This document shows positions 8,603-17,927 of a stretch of DNA of 64,000 nt, piece after piece. Source of the DNA: Fervidicoccaceae archaeon (GTDB lineage Archaea > Thermoproteota > Thermoprotei_A > Sulfolobales > Fervidicoccaceae); contig JAVZVD010000001.1 of assembly GCA_038878695.1 (NCBI GenBank), positions 310,001 through 374,000 on the forward strand, in the 5' to 3' direction. Made by a program: the position numbers and the translations under genes. Under the pieces are notes generated by a model. It was not told the origin of the DNA, searched no databases, and worked only from the letters and a program-made list of their open reading frames with translations. How positions within the stretch are numbered: the stretch's first letter is position 1; every line of letters begins with the position of its first letter.

Positions 8603-9304
8603 ATGGAATACTTAGTTCAGCAGCGCGATGTCGTGGCTCCAGGCGATCCCATAGCTAGGTATGTAAAGAAGGACTTCGAGGTCCCCTCGCCATACCTCTA
8701 TATAGAAAACGAAACGCTCTACGCGGCCGTAGCGGGCGTAGTAGAGATCAGAGGAGATAAGATATGGTTCACGCCACTTCAGCTCTATTATATCCCCAGG
8801 CCGGGCGACTTGGTGATAGGATTAGTCAAAGACGTGGGAACGTCGTACTGGAGCGTCGACATTAACGGACCCTACGAGGCCCAGCTCCCTCTGAGCGAGA
8901 CGCTATTCAGGCAGGCTCACGTGGATAGCCTCAGAAAATACATAGACGTAGGGGAGTATTTGTTGGCTCGCGTGATCGCTTTCGATAGAAATAGGGTCCC
9001 GCTTCTCACGCTGAAGGGCAAAGAGCTGGGGAAGATAGTCGAAGGTAAGGTAGTCGAAGTGAGTATGGTGACGACCATAAGACTCCTGAGCAGGAGGACG
9101 CTTTTGAATGTGCTGAGTGAGGAGACCCAGACGAAGCTCGTTTTAGGTAACAATGCGAGAGCGTGGGTGAAGGGATCGGACTCCAAGAGTGAGGATATAG
9201 CTGTGCTGACGTTGAAAATGCTGGACGCGCGCTCTATGCAGCCGCCAAAGCCCCAAGAGCTCGCGAGCTACATCAGAGCCCAGAAGGAGGGGATTCTCGC
9301 TTGA
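8603..9304 (+). CDS. rrp4: exosome RNA-binding subunit Rrp4
   Basis: Cap subunit of the archaeal exosome that feeds RNA into the Rrp41/Rrp42 ring. In its 233 residues: an N-terminal domain ([11 protein letters not shown]), an S1 RNA-binding domain at about 65-140 ([25 protein letters not shown]), and a C-terminal KH-like domain ([28 protein letters not shown] in two parts). Length is typical. ATG 8603 follows a CGGAG site. The stop TGA overlaps the rrp41 TTG start. Confidence 0.96.
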   Translation: MEYLVQQRDVVAPGDPIARYVKKDFEVPSPYLYIENETLYAAVAGVVEIRGDKIWFTPLQLYYIPRPGDLVIGLVKDVGTSYWSVDINGPYEAQLPLSETLFRQAHVDSLRKYIDVGEYLLARVIAFDRNRVPLLTLKGKELGKIVEGKVVEVSMVTTIRLLSRRTLLNVLSEETQTKLVLGNNARAWVKGSDSKSEDIAVLTLKMLDARSMQPPKPQELASYIRAQKEGILA

Positions 9305-10041
9305 GCAAAGCCGAGGTGACGCTCTTCGACGAAAAGACGGGTCTCAGGCATGATGGTAGGAGACCCGATGAGATGAGACCGGTCAGAATGGCTCTGGGAG
9401 TCATACCTAAGGCTCAAGGCTCGGCTCTCGTAGAATATGGCAAGACCAGAGTGGTGGCGGCAGTTTATGGGCCTAGAGAAGCTCTCCCGAGACACCTCAT
9501 GATGCCCGACAGAGCTCTCATACGTCTCAGATACCACATGGCTCCTTTCAGCACGTTAGAGAGAAGGAGCCCCGCACCTACTAGACGGGAAATCGAGCTC
9601 TCCAAGGTCATGCGCGAGGCCCTTGAAGCAGCGGTACTAACTGAGTTCTATCCGAGGACAGTGATAGACGTATTCGTTGAAGTCCTCCAAGCCGACGGAG
9701 GCACGAGAACCGCTGGCGTGACCGCGGCCTCGCTGGCTCTCGCTGATGCGGGCATACCGATGCGTGATCTCGTAGCCGGAGTGGCCATCGGAAAGATCGC
9801 GGGGAAACTGGTCGTGGACGTGGACGAGATCGAGGACAGCGCGGGAGAGGCCGACATGCCCGTGGCTATGATGCCGGGATTGGGGAAGATAGTACTGTTT
9901 CAGCTCAACGGGGTGCTCACGCGGAGCGAGTTAAGCGAGGCTCTGAATCTAGCTATCAAGGCCATCAAGGAGATCTATATCATCCAGAAGCAGGTTCTTA
10001 GAGAGAAGGTATCGAAGCTCGCCGAAGTGGGAGGCGGGTGA
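9301..10041 (+). CDS. rrp41: exosome catalytic subunit Rrp41
   Basis: RNase PH-fold phosphorolytic 3'-5' exoribonuclease, the active subunit of the hexameric ring. The 246 residues include [30 protein letters not shown], and the acidic catalytic segment [18 protein letters not shown] near 160-177 that carries the active-site Asp residues. It starts at TTG 9301 in a TTGA overlap with rrp4 and is 7 nt from rrp42, so the three subunits are made from one operon in fixed order. Confidence 0.96.
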   Translation: MSKAEVTLFDEKTGLRHDGRRPDEMRPVRMALGVIPKAQGSALVEYGKTRVVAAVYGPREALPRHLMMPDRALIRLRYHMAPFSTLERRSPAPTRREIELSKVMREALEAAVLTEFYPRTVIDVFVEVLQADGGTRTAGVTAASLALADAGIPMRDLVAGVAIGKIAGKLVVDVDEIEDSAGEADMPVAMMPGLGKIVLFQLNGVLTRSELSEALNLAIKAIKEIYIIQKQVLREKVSKLAEVGGG

Positions 10042-10048
10042 AGGAAAC

Positions 10049-10909
10049 ATGTCCATAACTCCGACACAGCTCCCGCTCGTTCCCAAAATGAAGAAGGACT
10101 TAATGCTCTCTCTGCTCGCGGAGGGCCGCAGGATAGATAATAGGAAACTCGATGAGCCGAGGAAAATAGAGATAGTTACTAACTACGCGGAGCGCGCTAA
10201 TGGGTCAGCTCTAGTAAAGCTGGGCGAGACTCTAGTCCTCGCTGGGATAAAACTCGAGTTAGGCGCGCCGTTCCCCGATACGCCCGATGAGGGAGTTCTA
10301 ATAGTCAACGCGGAGTTCGTCCCCATAGCCTCTCCGTTTTTCGAACCAGGCCCTCCAGACGAGAACGCGGCCGAGCTCGCTCGTGTCATCGATAGGTCGC
10401 TCCGGGCGGGAAAGACGCTAGACCTAAAGGCCCTCGCTCTCATCCCCGGGAGCAGGGTTCTAGTGGTCTGGTGCGACCTCTATATCATGAGTCACGCGGG
10501 AAATCTTATAGATGCCGCATCCTTGGCGGCCATGTCAGCCTTAGCGACGACGAGGTTGCCTAAGCTCGAGATGTCGGGCAACTCCGTTAAGTTGATCCGC
10601 GGGTCTCGAGATAAATGTCTCGAGATAAAGAACTGGGTCGTCACTTCGACAGTAGCTAAGATAGGGGACTACTTCGTCGCAGATCCCAACGATGAGGAGG
10701 AGGCCGTAGCCGATGTAAGATTCACGATAGCTTTCAATAAAAGCGGCGAGGTGGTCGGCGCACAGAAAGCGGGTTTCGGCGCGCTCACGCTGAGAGAGAT
10801 CGATGAAGCCCTAGATCTAGCTTGGAAGACCGCTGTGAAGTACTTCGCACAACTGGAGTCTTCGCTCGATACGCAGAAGTGCACCTCCGGGGACGCGGTG
10901 GCTGGTTAG
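10049..10909 (+). CDS. rrp42: exosome structural subunit Rrp42
   Basis: Second RNase PH-fold subunit of the exosome ring. It alternates with Rrp41 and is not itself catalytic but helps bind RNA. The 286 residues include GRRIDNRKLDEPR, GSALVKLGETLVLAGIKLE and LIPGSRVLVVWCDLYIMSH. The acidic active-site motif of Rrp41 is replaced by VVTSTVAKIGDYFVADPNDEEE, as expected of the inactive partner. ATG 10049 is preceded by a GTGAAGG site. Confidence 0.96.
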   Translation: MSITPTQLPLVPKMKKDLMLSLLAEGRRIDNRKLDEPRKIEIVTNYAERANGSALVKLGETLVLAGIKLELGAPFPDTPDEGVLIVNAEFVPIASPFFEPGPPDENAAELARVIDRSLRAGKTLDLKALALIPGSRVLVVWCDLYIMSHAGNLIDAASLAAMSALATTRLPKLEMSGNSVKLIRGSRDKCLEIKNWVVTSTVAKIGDYFVADPNDEEEAVADVRFTIAFNKSGEVVGAQKAGFGALTLREIDEALDLAWKTAVKYFAQLESSLDTQKCTSGDAVAG

Positions 10910-10935
10910 TTGCAACACCGCGATATCGAAGGCGG

Positions 10936-10950
10936 CTTAAACTATATAAC
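10936..10950 (+). promoter_or_regulatory. TATA box for L37Ae gene
   Basis: CTTAAACTATATAAC is the best TATA-like stretch between rrp42 and the L37Ae gene. Transcription from about 10970 would leave a leader near 100 nt, long for an archaeon. I see no structured element or C/D boxes in that leader. Confidence 0.45.
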
Positions 10951-11070
10951 GCTCGACGTGTCGAAGAACCAGAAACAGTTACGCTAGAAGAATAGCGAAA
11001 ACGTCGGGGTAGGATCGGTAGGGTGAGATAAGGACGAAATAGAGGAACGGCGAGATCCGAGGCGGAGAGT

Positions 11071-11310
11071 ATGGGCAAGACTAAGAGCGTAGGAATTGCT
11101 GGTAGATTCGGGGCTAGGTACGGTTCTACTCTGCGGAAGAGATGGAAGGAAGTAATGGAAAGGAGGTACGCTCCGCACGCGTGCCCGGCATGTGGGGTCG
11201 TCGGGAAGACGACCAGAGAAGCAATTGGAATATGGCGATGCGAGAAGTGTGGTGCTAAGTGGGCAGGAGGGGCTTATGTCCCGAAAACCGGCTTGTCGAA
11301 GCAGTTCTAA
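11071..11310 (+). CDS. rpl37ae: ribosomal protein L37Ae (eL43)
   Basis: Large-subunit protein with a C2-C2 zinc ribbon. In the 79 residues the pairs are CPAC and CEKC near positions 38-41 and 57-60, after the basic N-terminal segment GIAGRFGARYGSTLRKRWKE that contacts rRNA. Length is normal. In other archaea rpoP usually follows this gene; here the next gene is on the opposite strand and no rpoP is visible. Confidence 0.95.
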   Translation: MGKTKSVGIAGRFGARYGSTLRKRWKEVMERRYAPHACPACGVVGKTTREAIGIWRCEKCGAKWAGGAYVPKTGLSKQF

Positions 11311-11315
11311 GGGGG

Positions 11316-12371
11316 CTACAATTTCTCTCTTCTTTCTTCTATGTTAGAGTCTTTCTCGAGAGCTTTAATTACGGAGTCAGCCAATTTTCTGCTCAATAGG
11401 GGCAGCTCCCTCTTCGAGTAAGATTTAGCTAGTTTGAAGACCCCGGCACGCAGGTGACCAAACCACTTGCTTCCCAGGAGAATCTCGAGTTCCTTCAATA
11501 TGTTGCGCGTTGCTTCCTCCGTGACTCTCTCGGAGAACCTATAGATCACGATCGTGCTCTCCTCCTTCGACGAGCAGACCAATGCAACGTCGGCTCCGAG
11601 ACCTATGATCGAGGAGGCGGTTTGCCCCTCGTAACTCCCCACGTGCGTGGCCACGACTATTAAATCCCCCTCTCTCCTAACGACAGCCCGTTGCAGCGCC
11701 TTCAATTTGGCTACGCGCTCCGACAGCTCCGATCGGGCAACGGCGAGCTCCGAGATCGGCTGACCGCAAGATTCGTAGAGCTCGTAGGACGCTAGGAAAG
11801 TCAAGGGCGAAGCCCGAGAATAGCGCCCTGTGTCGGCTATTATCCCGGCCATGAGAAGACACGAGGCCTCCTTGCTGCGAGCCCTTTCTGGAAGCACTAG
11901 GGCAACGATTTCGGACGAGGAGGCGCATCTCGGCTCGTGCAGCGATGCATCGACTGCACGGAGGAGCTCGTTTCGCTGGTGGTGGTCTATGAGGAGCTTG
12001 AGAGCGCGCGCGCTCCCGGAGAGCGCGCGAGAGAAGTCGCCCAGATGCTGCTCAGAGGCCGCATCAACTACAATGACGCAGTCGTATTCGCCCTCCTCGT
12101 AACGCTCGAGCCACCTCTCCGAAGAGCCCCACCTCGCGCACGCCTCGCGAGCAGCCACCGAGGGCCCTCCCTGCGATGCGAGATCCACCGTCACATTGCC
12201 GTCGAGTACCGAAAGGAGATATTGCTTGAGCACAGTGCAGGCTGCGGCGGCGTCTATGTCGGCATTAATGTGTGTTACAAGGAGTATTTTTCTAGGAGCT
12301 CTCTCCAGTAGAAGCCTCTCTAGTAGCCTCCACGACTCTCTCAGGCTCTCGAGCAAGCTTCCCGAGCTCAT
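11316..12371 (-). CDS. DHH-family phosphoesterase
   Basis: Metal-dependent phosphoesterase or nanoRNase-like protein of 351 residues. DHH-family motifs: THINADIDAAAA (motif I, Asp cluster), VIVVDAAS (motif II), LIDHHQRN (motif III, the name-giving DHH), and AGIIADTGRYSRA (motif IV). The C-terminal DHHA1-like domain is divergent. Its place behind DUF3194 and prefoldin beta is conserved in crenarchaea; the substrate is unknown. ATG 12371 gives an 80-nt overlap with DUF3194. TTG 12356 would shorten it, but no start avoids the overlap because conserved sequence begins near residue 26. Confidence 0.9.
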   Translation of the reverse strand: MSSGSLLESLRESWRLLERLLLERAPRKILLVTHINADIDAAAACTVLKQYLLSVLDGNVTVDLASQGGPSVAAREACARWGSSERWLERYEEGEYDCVIVVDAASEQHLGDFSRALSGSARALKLLIDHHQRNELLRAVDASLHEPRCASSSEIVALVLPERARSKEASCLLMAGIIADTGRYSRASPLTFLASYELYESCGQPISELAVARSELSERVAKLKALQRAVVRREGDLIVVATHVGSYEGQTASSIIGLGADVALVCSSKEESTIVIYRFSERVTEEATRNILKELEILLGSKWFGHLRAGVFKLAKSYSKRELPLLSRKLADSVIKALEKDSNIEERREKL

Positions 12372-12657
12372 TCGAGATCGCCTCCCGGATCTCTCTGATC
12401 GCGATCAAGGCCTCTCTATCTATAGCCTCTCTCGGCGTGACCTCGTCTCCTCTCGCGAGCACCTCGACCCCTACCGAGAGGGTGCCGTCTTCCCCCAAGT
12501 CTAGGCGCACTACGCTGAGCTCAATGCGCGAGCCCCGCTCCCTGCTTAGGCGATCCACGACCTCGTCTACCGAGGCCACCAAGCGGAGCAGGTCTTCTTG
12601 GCTTAACCGGAGACCGCTGCGTGACGCGCGGGACTTACGAGGCAGATTGCTTCTCAA
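12292..12657 (-). CDS. DUF3194 family protein
   Basis: Small archaeal protein of unknown function (121 residues) that usually lies between prefoldin beta and the DHH gene, as here. It has an N-terminal basic tail, then LSQEDLLRLVASVDEVVDRLSRE (helix), a strand pair ELSVVRLDLGEDGTLSVGVEV, and a C-terminal helix. I assign the family from context and overall pattern, not from a catalytic motif. It overlaps prefoldin beta by 23 nt and DHH by up to 80 nt. Confidence 0.8.
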   Translation of the reverse strand: MRSNLPRKSRASRSGLRLSQEDLLRLVASVDEVVDRLSRERGSRIELSVVRLDLGEDGTLSVGVEVLARGDEVTPREAIDREALIAIREIREAISNELGKLAREPERVVEATREASTGESS

Positions 12658-13021
12658 TTCTGGCTGCCCGCTGATAGTGTTGTGCTACCTTAATTCTAAG
12701 GGACTCTTGGAGCTCCTGTAGCTGTCTCTTCAGCCTCTCCTCCTCTCTTCTAAATCTTTCTAATAACAAATCATTTGTTTCTTTCTTTTCTTTAAGAGAC
12801 TCTATGAGTTTAGTTTTATTTTGTTCAAATAATACATTACCAATGAGTCTATAGACTTTAGAGTTCTCCTCGAGTTCGCTGAGAGCCTCTAATACTCGCT
12901 CTATCTCCTTGTTCTCGTTCTCGATGATTATTCTCTGATTGACTATCGCGATGTATCTCTCTTGAGCTCTATCGAGCTCTTGTGCAAGCTCTTGTATCTC
13001 GGGCGGAAGCTGCTCGGCCAG
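12635..13021 (-). CDS. pfdB: prefoldin subunit beta, apparent CTG start
   Basis: Beta subunit of the prefoldin chaperone jellyfish that holds unfolded proteins. From CTG 13021 the frame encodes 128 residues: LAEQLPPEIQELAQELD, two long coiled-coil helices, and the central hairpin strand region SKVYRLIGNVLFEQ followed by LIESLKEKKE, all typical of beta prefoldin. The frame is closed by TGA five codons upstream and has no ATG, GTG or TTG before the conserved core. GGTGAG (13027-13032) sits 5 nt from the CTG. The coiled-coil part (about 12755-12865) is AT-rich. It lies between Pcc1 and DUF3194, the conserved order. Confidence 0.88.
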   Translation of the reverse strand: MAEQLPPEIQELAQELDRAQERYIAIVNQRIIIENENKEIERVLEALSELEENSKVYRLIGNVLFEQNKTKLIESLKEKKETNDLLLERFRREEERLKRQLQELQESLRIKVAQHYQRAARIEKQSAS

Positions 13022-13057
13022 AGCTTCTCACCTAAGCAGCCTGAGGCGCTAGGCCAA

Positions 13058-13366
13058 TTAATTATTCTCCTCCCTCTCTCGGCCGCGAGCTCCACCGCGA
13101 CGACTTCTCTCGAGCGACTCGAGGGCGGCGTAGACCATATATATCACGGAGTTAAGGAGCGCTCTCAGCGAGCCGACGTCCTTCGCATAGATCTCGACGA
13201 GCAGCCTTGCTCCCTCGCGGTGCACTTCAACGGTCCCCCTCTTATCAGAGGGGGCGCTAAGCGACTCGGGCTTCAATGCTTTAAGTAGAGTCTCCGCCTC
13301 TCGCTCGTCGGAGAGTTCGAGCTCCAACTTCGCTTCAAATTCTCGCGTGAACTTCGCGCTCGACAA
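13058..13366 (-). CDS. KEOPS complex subunit Pcc1
   Basis: Dimerising subunit of KEOPS, which makes t6A37 in tRNA with Kae1, Bud32 and Cgi121. The core is a short alpha-beta fold: FEAKLELELSDEREAETLLKALKPES, then TVEVHREGARLLVEIYAKDVGSLRA in two stretches, then a helix NSVIYMVYAALESLERS. An ATG at 13411 would give 117 residues but 77 nt overlap with Brix. TTG 13366 gives 102 residues, nearer the usual 75-95, and is used here. Start uncertain, identity likely. Confidence 0.82.
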   Translation of the reverse strand: MSSAKFTREFEAKLELELSDEREAETLLKALKPESLSAPSDKRGTVEVHREGARLLVEIYAKDVGSLRALLNSVIYMVYAALESLERSRRGGARGREREENN

Positions 13367-13937
13367 GCCTGGCTTCCCCGACCCTGAGCACGGGACCGAT
13401 GCGTACTTCACGGTCGAGGAACGTTGTGAAATACACTTCGGTGCACTTCTCTATGTCACGTACGTGTATGTAAAGCACGCCCTGCTCTCGTCTACCAGTT
13501 TGAGGTCTCGCGTCGTAGACCTCGCCCAAAGCTAGCGCGGTTAATCTTGACCTCTCGTCATTGATAGGGGCTTCTATAACGAGCTCAGCCTTCTCGAGCG
13601 CCCCCACGCTCTTGAGACTTCCCCCCTCGCGTGAGAGCTTCACGCCAACGAGGAACAGGCTGTACCGATGGAAAGCGCCACTCAGCAGATCCGCGCCCAC
13701 ATTATAGATCCTTAGGAGGCTCGGGTTAGCCCTCTTCTCGTTCACCACACAGAGAATTGAGGCTCCGCTTGCCATGGCCGCTTCGAAGAGCTCCGGGAGA
13801 GTCCTCTTGCCTCGGTTCAAAAGGATCACGCGCCGAGAGAGCAGGGCGAGCTCTTTGGTCAGACTCCTCGTCCTCCTAGAGGGCTCTCGCGATGTGGTGA
13901 TGATCGCTCTGACGTTGGGCACGCTCGCGAAACCCAT
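13335..13937 (-). CDS. Brix domain ribosome biogenesis protein
   Basis: Archaeal Imp4/Brix-like protein acting in pre-rRNA processing or assembly. The conserved start AIITTSREPSRRTRSLTKELA follows ATG 13937, and the mid-domain repeats the strand pattern RVILLNRGKRTLPELFEAA. From ATG 13937 there are 200 residues, close to archaeal family length. The open frame runs further upstream to 14198, but that part overlaps EF-2 and has no family similarity. It is first in the Brix-Pcc1-pfdB-DUF3194-DHH operon. Confidence 0.88.
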   Translation of the reverse strand: MGFASVPNVRAIITTSREPSRRTRSLTKELALLSRRVILLNRGKRTLPELFEAAMASGASILCVVNEKRANPSLLRIYNVGADLLSGAFHRYSLFLVGVKLSREGGSLKSVGALEKAELVIEAPINDERSRLTALALGEVYDARPQTGRREQGVLYIHVRDIEKCTEVYFTTFLDREVRIGPVLRVGEARLVEREVHARI

Positions 13938-14011
13938 CGAGTTCGCAAGTTCGCGAGGTCTCGGATATGCGTTGCGGGTGAGGAGAGATTGGGCCGGCCG
14001 CCCTCTCAACC

Positions 14012-14032
14012 TAATCGTTATAAATTCTCGAG
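14012..14032. promoter_or_regulatory. shared divergent promoter of Brix operon and EF-2
   Basis: The AT-rich core CGTTATAAATTCTCG (14017-14031) reads as a TATA-like box on both strands. On plus it would start transcription near 14048 for EF-2; on minus near 13996 for the Brix operon. No other good box lies in the 143 nt between the genes. Confidence 0.5.
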
Positions 14033-14080
14033 GGGAGACCTCGTTGAGAAGCGGGGGAGTAGAACCGCAGACACGTCTCG

Positions 14081-16303
14081 GTGGCGGACATGCCCAAGTA
14101 TAAGATGGTATCCGAGATAGCGAAGATGATGGGAAATCTGGAGCAGGTAAGGAACATAGGAATAATTGCTCACGTAGACCACGGAAAGACCACCACAACA
14201 GATTCTTTGTTAGCGGCGGCTGGCATAATCTCGTTCAAGGTAGCTGGCGAGGCTCTAGCCACGGACTATCTGGAGGTGGAACAGAAGAGAGGGATCACCG
14301 TCAAGGCCGCTAACATAAGCCTCTATCACGAGTACAAGGGCAGACCCTACATAATCAACCTCATCGACACGCCTGGTCACGTGGACTTTACCGGTAAAGT
14401 CACGAGGAGCCTCAGGGTACTCGACGGTTCGATAGTAGTGGTAGACGCAGTTGAGGGCGTTATGACGCAGACCGAGACGGTCCTAAGGCAATCACTCGAA
14501 GAGAGGGTACGCCCCTTACTATTTATTAACAAAGTAGACAGACTAATAAAAGAGCTAAAATATTCTTCTACTCAAATACAACATAGATTCGTTGAAATAA
14601 TAAAAGAAGTCAATTCAATAATAAGCAATAATGCAGATCCGGAATTTCGCGATAAGTGGTTACTCGATCCGGCCAAGGGTATGGTAGCCTTTGGGTCGGC
14701 GAGAGACAAGTGGGGCCTCACTGTGCCCACCGCAGCTAGCAAGGGCCTCAAGATAAGTGATGTGGTAGATGCTTACTCGCGCGGCGGAGAGAACTCTGTG
14801 GAGGAGTTGGCCCAAACCGCTCCACTTTACGAAGCTTTGCTCGACATGGTGGTCAAGTTTGTGCCAAACCCGAGAGAGGCGCAGAAGTACAGGCTGCCCA
14901 AGATTTGGAAAGGCGACATGAACTCCGAGCTCGGCAAGGCAATGCTCGAAGCAGATCCCAACGGGCCCCCTGTCATGCTGGTCAACGACATACGTGTCGA
15001 TAGACACGCTGGCATAGTGGCTACGGGCAGACTTTTTAGTGGGACCATCGAGGCTGGCACCGAGGTGTGGTTGGTCAACGCGCGCACCGCTCAGAGAGTG
15101 CTTCAGACGAGCATCTACATGGGTCCCGTCAGAGAGATTGTTGAGAGAGTCTCAGCTGGCAACATACTGGCGGTTCTAGGAGTCGATAGAGCTAAGGCGG
15201 GCGAGACTCTAGTGGACGTAAGGTACAAAGAGATAGCCTCGCCCTTCGAAAGGCTCAAGTACGTCAGCGAGCCCGTCGTCACGATAGCAGTGGAGCCTCT
15301 CTCCGCAAAAGACCTACCTAAAGTGGTCGACGCATTGCATAAGTTAACCATAGAGGACCCAAACCTGATTTTGAGGATCAACGAAGAGACGGGCGAATAT
15401 CTGCTCTCAGGTATGGGACCGCTTCATCTCGAAATAGCCCTCACATTTCTCAAGGAGAATTACGATGTAGAAGTAAAGACCTCGCCCCCCATCATCGTGT
15501 ATCGTGAAAGCATCAGAGCGGCAAGCCAAGTCTTCGAGGGTAAGAGTCCCAACAAGCATAACAAGTTCTATCTCAGCGTGGAGCCTCTGAACGAAGAGAC
15601 CATAGCTCTTCTTCAAGAGGGAATGGTTACGGAAGACCAGGACGCTAGAGAGAGGGCCAAGATCTTGCGCGAGAAGGCGGGCTGGGAGACCGACGAGGCT
15701 AGAAGGATCTGGGCCATCGACGAGAACCTCAACATATTCGTTGATAGGACCGTCGGCGTGCAGTATCTACGCGAGGTCCACGACACCATAGTACAGGCTT
15801 TCAGGCTGGCGATGCGCAACGGCCCGCTGGCCATGGAGCCCATCCGAGGAGTCAAGGTGATCTTACATGACGCCATAATACATGAGGACCCAGCTCACAG
15901 AGGCCCCGCCCAGATATATCCGGCCGTGAGAAATGCGATCTTCGCCGGATTCCTCTCTGCCAAGCCGACCCTCTTAGAGCCACTCCAAAAGCTCGATATC
16001 AGAATGCCTCTACAATATATGAGCGCCGTGACGGCAGTCCTAACGAAGAAGCGGGGGAAGATTTACGACGTCACTCAGGTCGGAGATCTGACAAGGATAA
16101 TCTGCGAGCTACCCGTCTCGGAGACCTTCGACTTAGCCACAGAGATACGGAGCGCGACGTCTGGTAGAGCCTTCTGGGGTATGGAATTCAGTCGATGGGC
16201 CCCAGTCCCGGAGTCGCTTCTGCCGGAGCTCATTAGGAAGATACGAGAGAGGAAGGGATTATCGCTAGAGCCCCCGAAGGTCCAGGACTTCCTATCACCT
16301 TGA
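14081..16303 (+). CDS. fusA: translation elongation factor 2
   Basis: GTPase that moves tRNA and mRNA through the ribosome. The 740 residues carry G1 AHVDHGKTT (30-38), G3 DTPGHVDF (about 96-103) and G4 NKVD (about 150), then the EF-2 domain series to the C-terminus. AHRGPAQ near residue 604 holds the histidine expected to become diphthamide. GTG 14081 and ATG 14090 are both possible. Bases 14515-14645 switch abruptly to AT-rich codons inside the G domain. The neighbouring gene array also encodes SBDS, its partner in ribosome maturation in related systems. Confidence 0.97.
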   Translation: MADMPKYKMVSEIAKMMGNLEQVRNIGIIAHVDHGKTTTTDSLLAAAGIISFKVAGEALATDYLEVEQKRGITVKAANISLYHEYKGRPYIINLIDTPGHVDFTGKVTRSLRVLDGSIVVVDAVEGVMTQTETVLRQSLEERVRPLLFINKVDRLIKELKYSSTQIQHRFVEIIKEVNSIISNNADPEFRDKWLLDPAKGMVAFGSARDKWGLTVPTAASKGLKISDVVDAYSRGGENSVEELAQTAPLYEALLDMVVKFVPNPREAQKYRLPKIWKGDMNSELGKAMLEADPNGPPVMLVNDIRVDRHAGIVATGRLFSGTIEAGTEVWLVNARTAQRVLQTSIYMGPVREIVERVSAGNILAVLGVDRAKAGETLVDVRYKEIASPFERLKYVSEPVVTIAVEPLSAKDLPKVVDALHKLTIEDPNLILRINEETGEYLLSGMGPLHLEIALTFLKENYDVEVKTSPPIIVYRESIRAASQVFEGKSPNKHNKFYLSVEPLNEETIALLQEGMVTEDQDARERAKILREKAGWETDEARRIWAIDENLNIFVDRTVGVQYLREVHDTIVQAFRLAMRNGPLAMEPIRGVKVILHDAIIHEDPAHRGPAQIYPAVRNAIFAGFLSAKPTLLEPLQKLDIRMPLQYMSAVTAVLTKKRGKIYDVTQVGDLTRIICELPVSETFDLATEIRSATSGRAFWGMEFSRWAPVPESLLPELIRKIRERKGLSLEPPKVQDFLSP

Positions 16304-16343
16304 GCTTCATCCTAAGCAATCTCTGCGTTGCAGGGGATGCCGG

Positions 16344-17447
16344 TTGAGTGGGACCTCGCTCGGGGAGCTCTTCGCGGATCTGAAGAGGCTATCCGAGATA
16401 GGAGGACCCAGCGGTTATGAGGATGAAGTAAGAGAAGCCATCGTAGAGCTTCTGAAGGATCACGCCGATGAGTTATACGTTGACGCGCTCGGAAACGTAG
16501 TAGCCATCAAAAGAGGAACCGGGAAGAGACGCCTCATGTTGGCAGCCCACATGGACGAGATCGGCTTAATGGTCAGACACATAGACGATAACGGCTTCAT
16601 CTTCTTCTCTCCTATAGGAGGATGGAATGAGAGGATCCTGCCCGGCACTAGAGTTAAAGTGCGGACTCTCGATGGGAGGTGGATACCGGGTGTAGTAGGC
16701 TCCAAGCCCCCGCACCTCATGAAGGAGGAGGAGAGGAAGCAGGTCGTAGAAATTGAGAAGCTCTACATAGACGTCGGCGCGAGAAGCCGCAGTGACGCCG
16801 AGAGCCTGGGAATCGCGAAAGGCTCGATCGTTGTTGTGGACGCACCTGTCGAGAGACTCGCCGGCACGAGGGTCACAGGAAAGGCTTTCGACGATAGAGC
16901 TGGACTCGTCGTGCTCGCTCGCGTCTTCCGCGAGATCGAGCCGAGAGAGGTCGATGTAGTTGCGGTGGCCACGGTTCAGGAGGAGGTTGGCTTGAAAGGC
17001 GCCAGAACAAGCGCCTTTTGGGTGGAGCCTCACGTAGCGCTCGCTGTCGATGTCACGGCAGCTAACGACCTGCCAGGCGTGGAGCCTCAGGACGCAGTAG
17101 CGAAGCTCGGCCAAGGTCCAGCGATCAAGATAATGGATGGGCGAGCTGGCAGCGGCCTGATATCAAACCCTAAGCTGGTGGAGCTGCTAAGGAAGACGGC
17201 CAAGGAGCGCGGCATACCCCACCAGCCCGAGGTCCTCCCGGGAGGAACAACCGATGCTACTGCTATACAGCTCAATAGGGAAGGGGTGCCGGCCACCACC
17301 GTGAGCATACCAACTAGATACATTCACAGCCCTGTTGAGGTTCTAGATCTCGAGGATCTAGTCAATGCCATAGAACTTGTTAAAGCATTTTATGAAAATC
17401 TAACTATAGATTTGATAGATAGGATAAGAGGTTATAGAATTAAATAA
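16344..17447 (+). CDS. M42 family metallo-aminopeptidase
   Basis: Dinuclear metal aminopeptidase of the M42 (TET/PepA-like) family that degrades peptides in the cytoplasm, usually as a dodecamer. In 367 residues: metal His in LAAHMDEIGLM (about 64-74), the bridging Asp in GKAFDDRAGLVVL, the catalytic Glu pair in VATVQEEVGLKGA, and the later metal site VDVTAAND. Exact specificity is unknown. Start TTG 16344. The last 25 codons (17370-17447) turn AT-rich. It is convergent with DUF106, 6 nt apart. Confidence 0.92.
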   Translation: MSGTSLGELFADLKRLSEIGGPSGYEDEVREAIVELLKDHADELYVDALGNVVAIKRGTGKRRLMLAAHMDEIGLMVRHIDDNGFIFFSPIGGWNERILPGTRVKVRTLDGRWIPGVVGSKPPHLMKEEERKQVVEIEKLYIDVGARSRSDAESLGIAKGSIVVVDAPVERLAGTRVTGKAFDDRAGLVVLARVFREIEPREVDVVAVATVQEEVGLKGARTSAFWVEPHVALAVDVTAANDLPGVEPQDAVAKLGQGPAIKIMDGRAGSGLISNPKLVELLRKTAKERGIPHQPEVLPGGTTDATAIQLNREGVPATTVSIPTRYIHSPVEVLDLEDLVNAIELVKAFYENLTIDLIDRIRGYRIK

Positions 17448-17453
17448 TTATTG

Positions 17454-17915
17454 TTAAGATTGTTCAACAATTCGTTGAGTCAGAGGGGACAAGACGAATA
17501 AGACAAAGATGTAGAGGAAAAGCGTCGGTATGTAGGGCCCGCCCTCGGCAATCCCTGTTAACATTGGAATGTGCACTGGCGAGCTCACCACAGGAGGCAA
17601 AAACATTATCGCTATTACGAAGCCGAGGACGTAGACGCCAGCCACGAGGAAAGCCCTCTTCATCGCTAGATTGAAGTGCCTCCTCCTAAGCAACGACAAC
17701 TGACTCTGTAGCTTTCTGGCCTTCTTGTCGAGCTTCGGGAAGAGAGCCCTATCTCGCTTAGAGGGCATCTGACTCGAGAGAGCCTCGATCTCTTCCCTGA
17801 GCCTCCTCATTTCAGTTGGATTACCAAAATACCTCACGACGTAGCCCGTTAACAGCGAGCAGGAGGCTCCTAGCGTATACGAGCCGACCACTGCTACGAG
17901 ATCTTCCGAGAGCAA
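17454..17915 (-). CDS. DUF106 membrane protein (EMC3/Oxa1-like insertase)
   Basis: Integral membrane protein of 153 residues from the DUF106 group, related to EMC3/TMCO1/Oxa1 insertases. Three membrane spans: about 10-28, 91-107 and 128-145. Between the first two is a charged helical hairpin (MRRLREEIEALSSQ, KLDKKARKLQSQLSLLRRRH) typical of the cytosolic coiled coil that meets the ribosome. It ends the ribosomal array after SecY and adenylate kinase, the conserved archaeal order. Confidence 0.88.
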   Translation of the reverse strand: MLSEDLVAVVGSYTLGASCSLLTGYVVRYFGNPTEMRRLREEIEALSSQMPSKRDRALFPKLDKKARKLQSQLSLLRRRHFNLAMKRAFLVAGVYVLGFVIAIMFLPPVVSSPVHIPMLTGIAEGGPYIPTLFLYIFVLFVLSPLTQRIVEQS

Positions 17916-17927
17916 GCCTCGCCACGC

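Noticed and set aside
10910-11070. Small gene or sRNA in the leader of L37Ae
   Set aside because: No open frame with a start and ribosome site, no C/D boxes, no clear fold.
13335-14198. Long 287-residue Brix frame starting at 14198
   Set aside because: It would run into the EF-2 coding region and across the shared promoter. The Brix domain begins just after ATG 13937.
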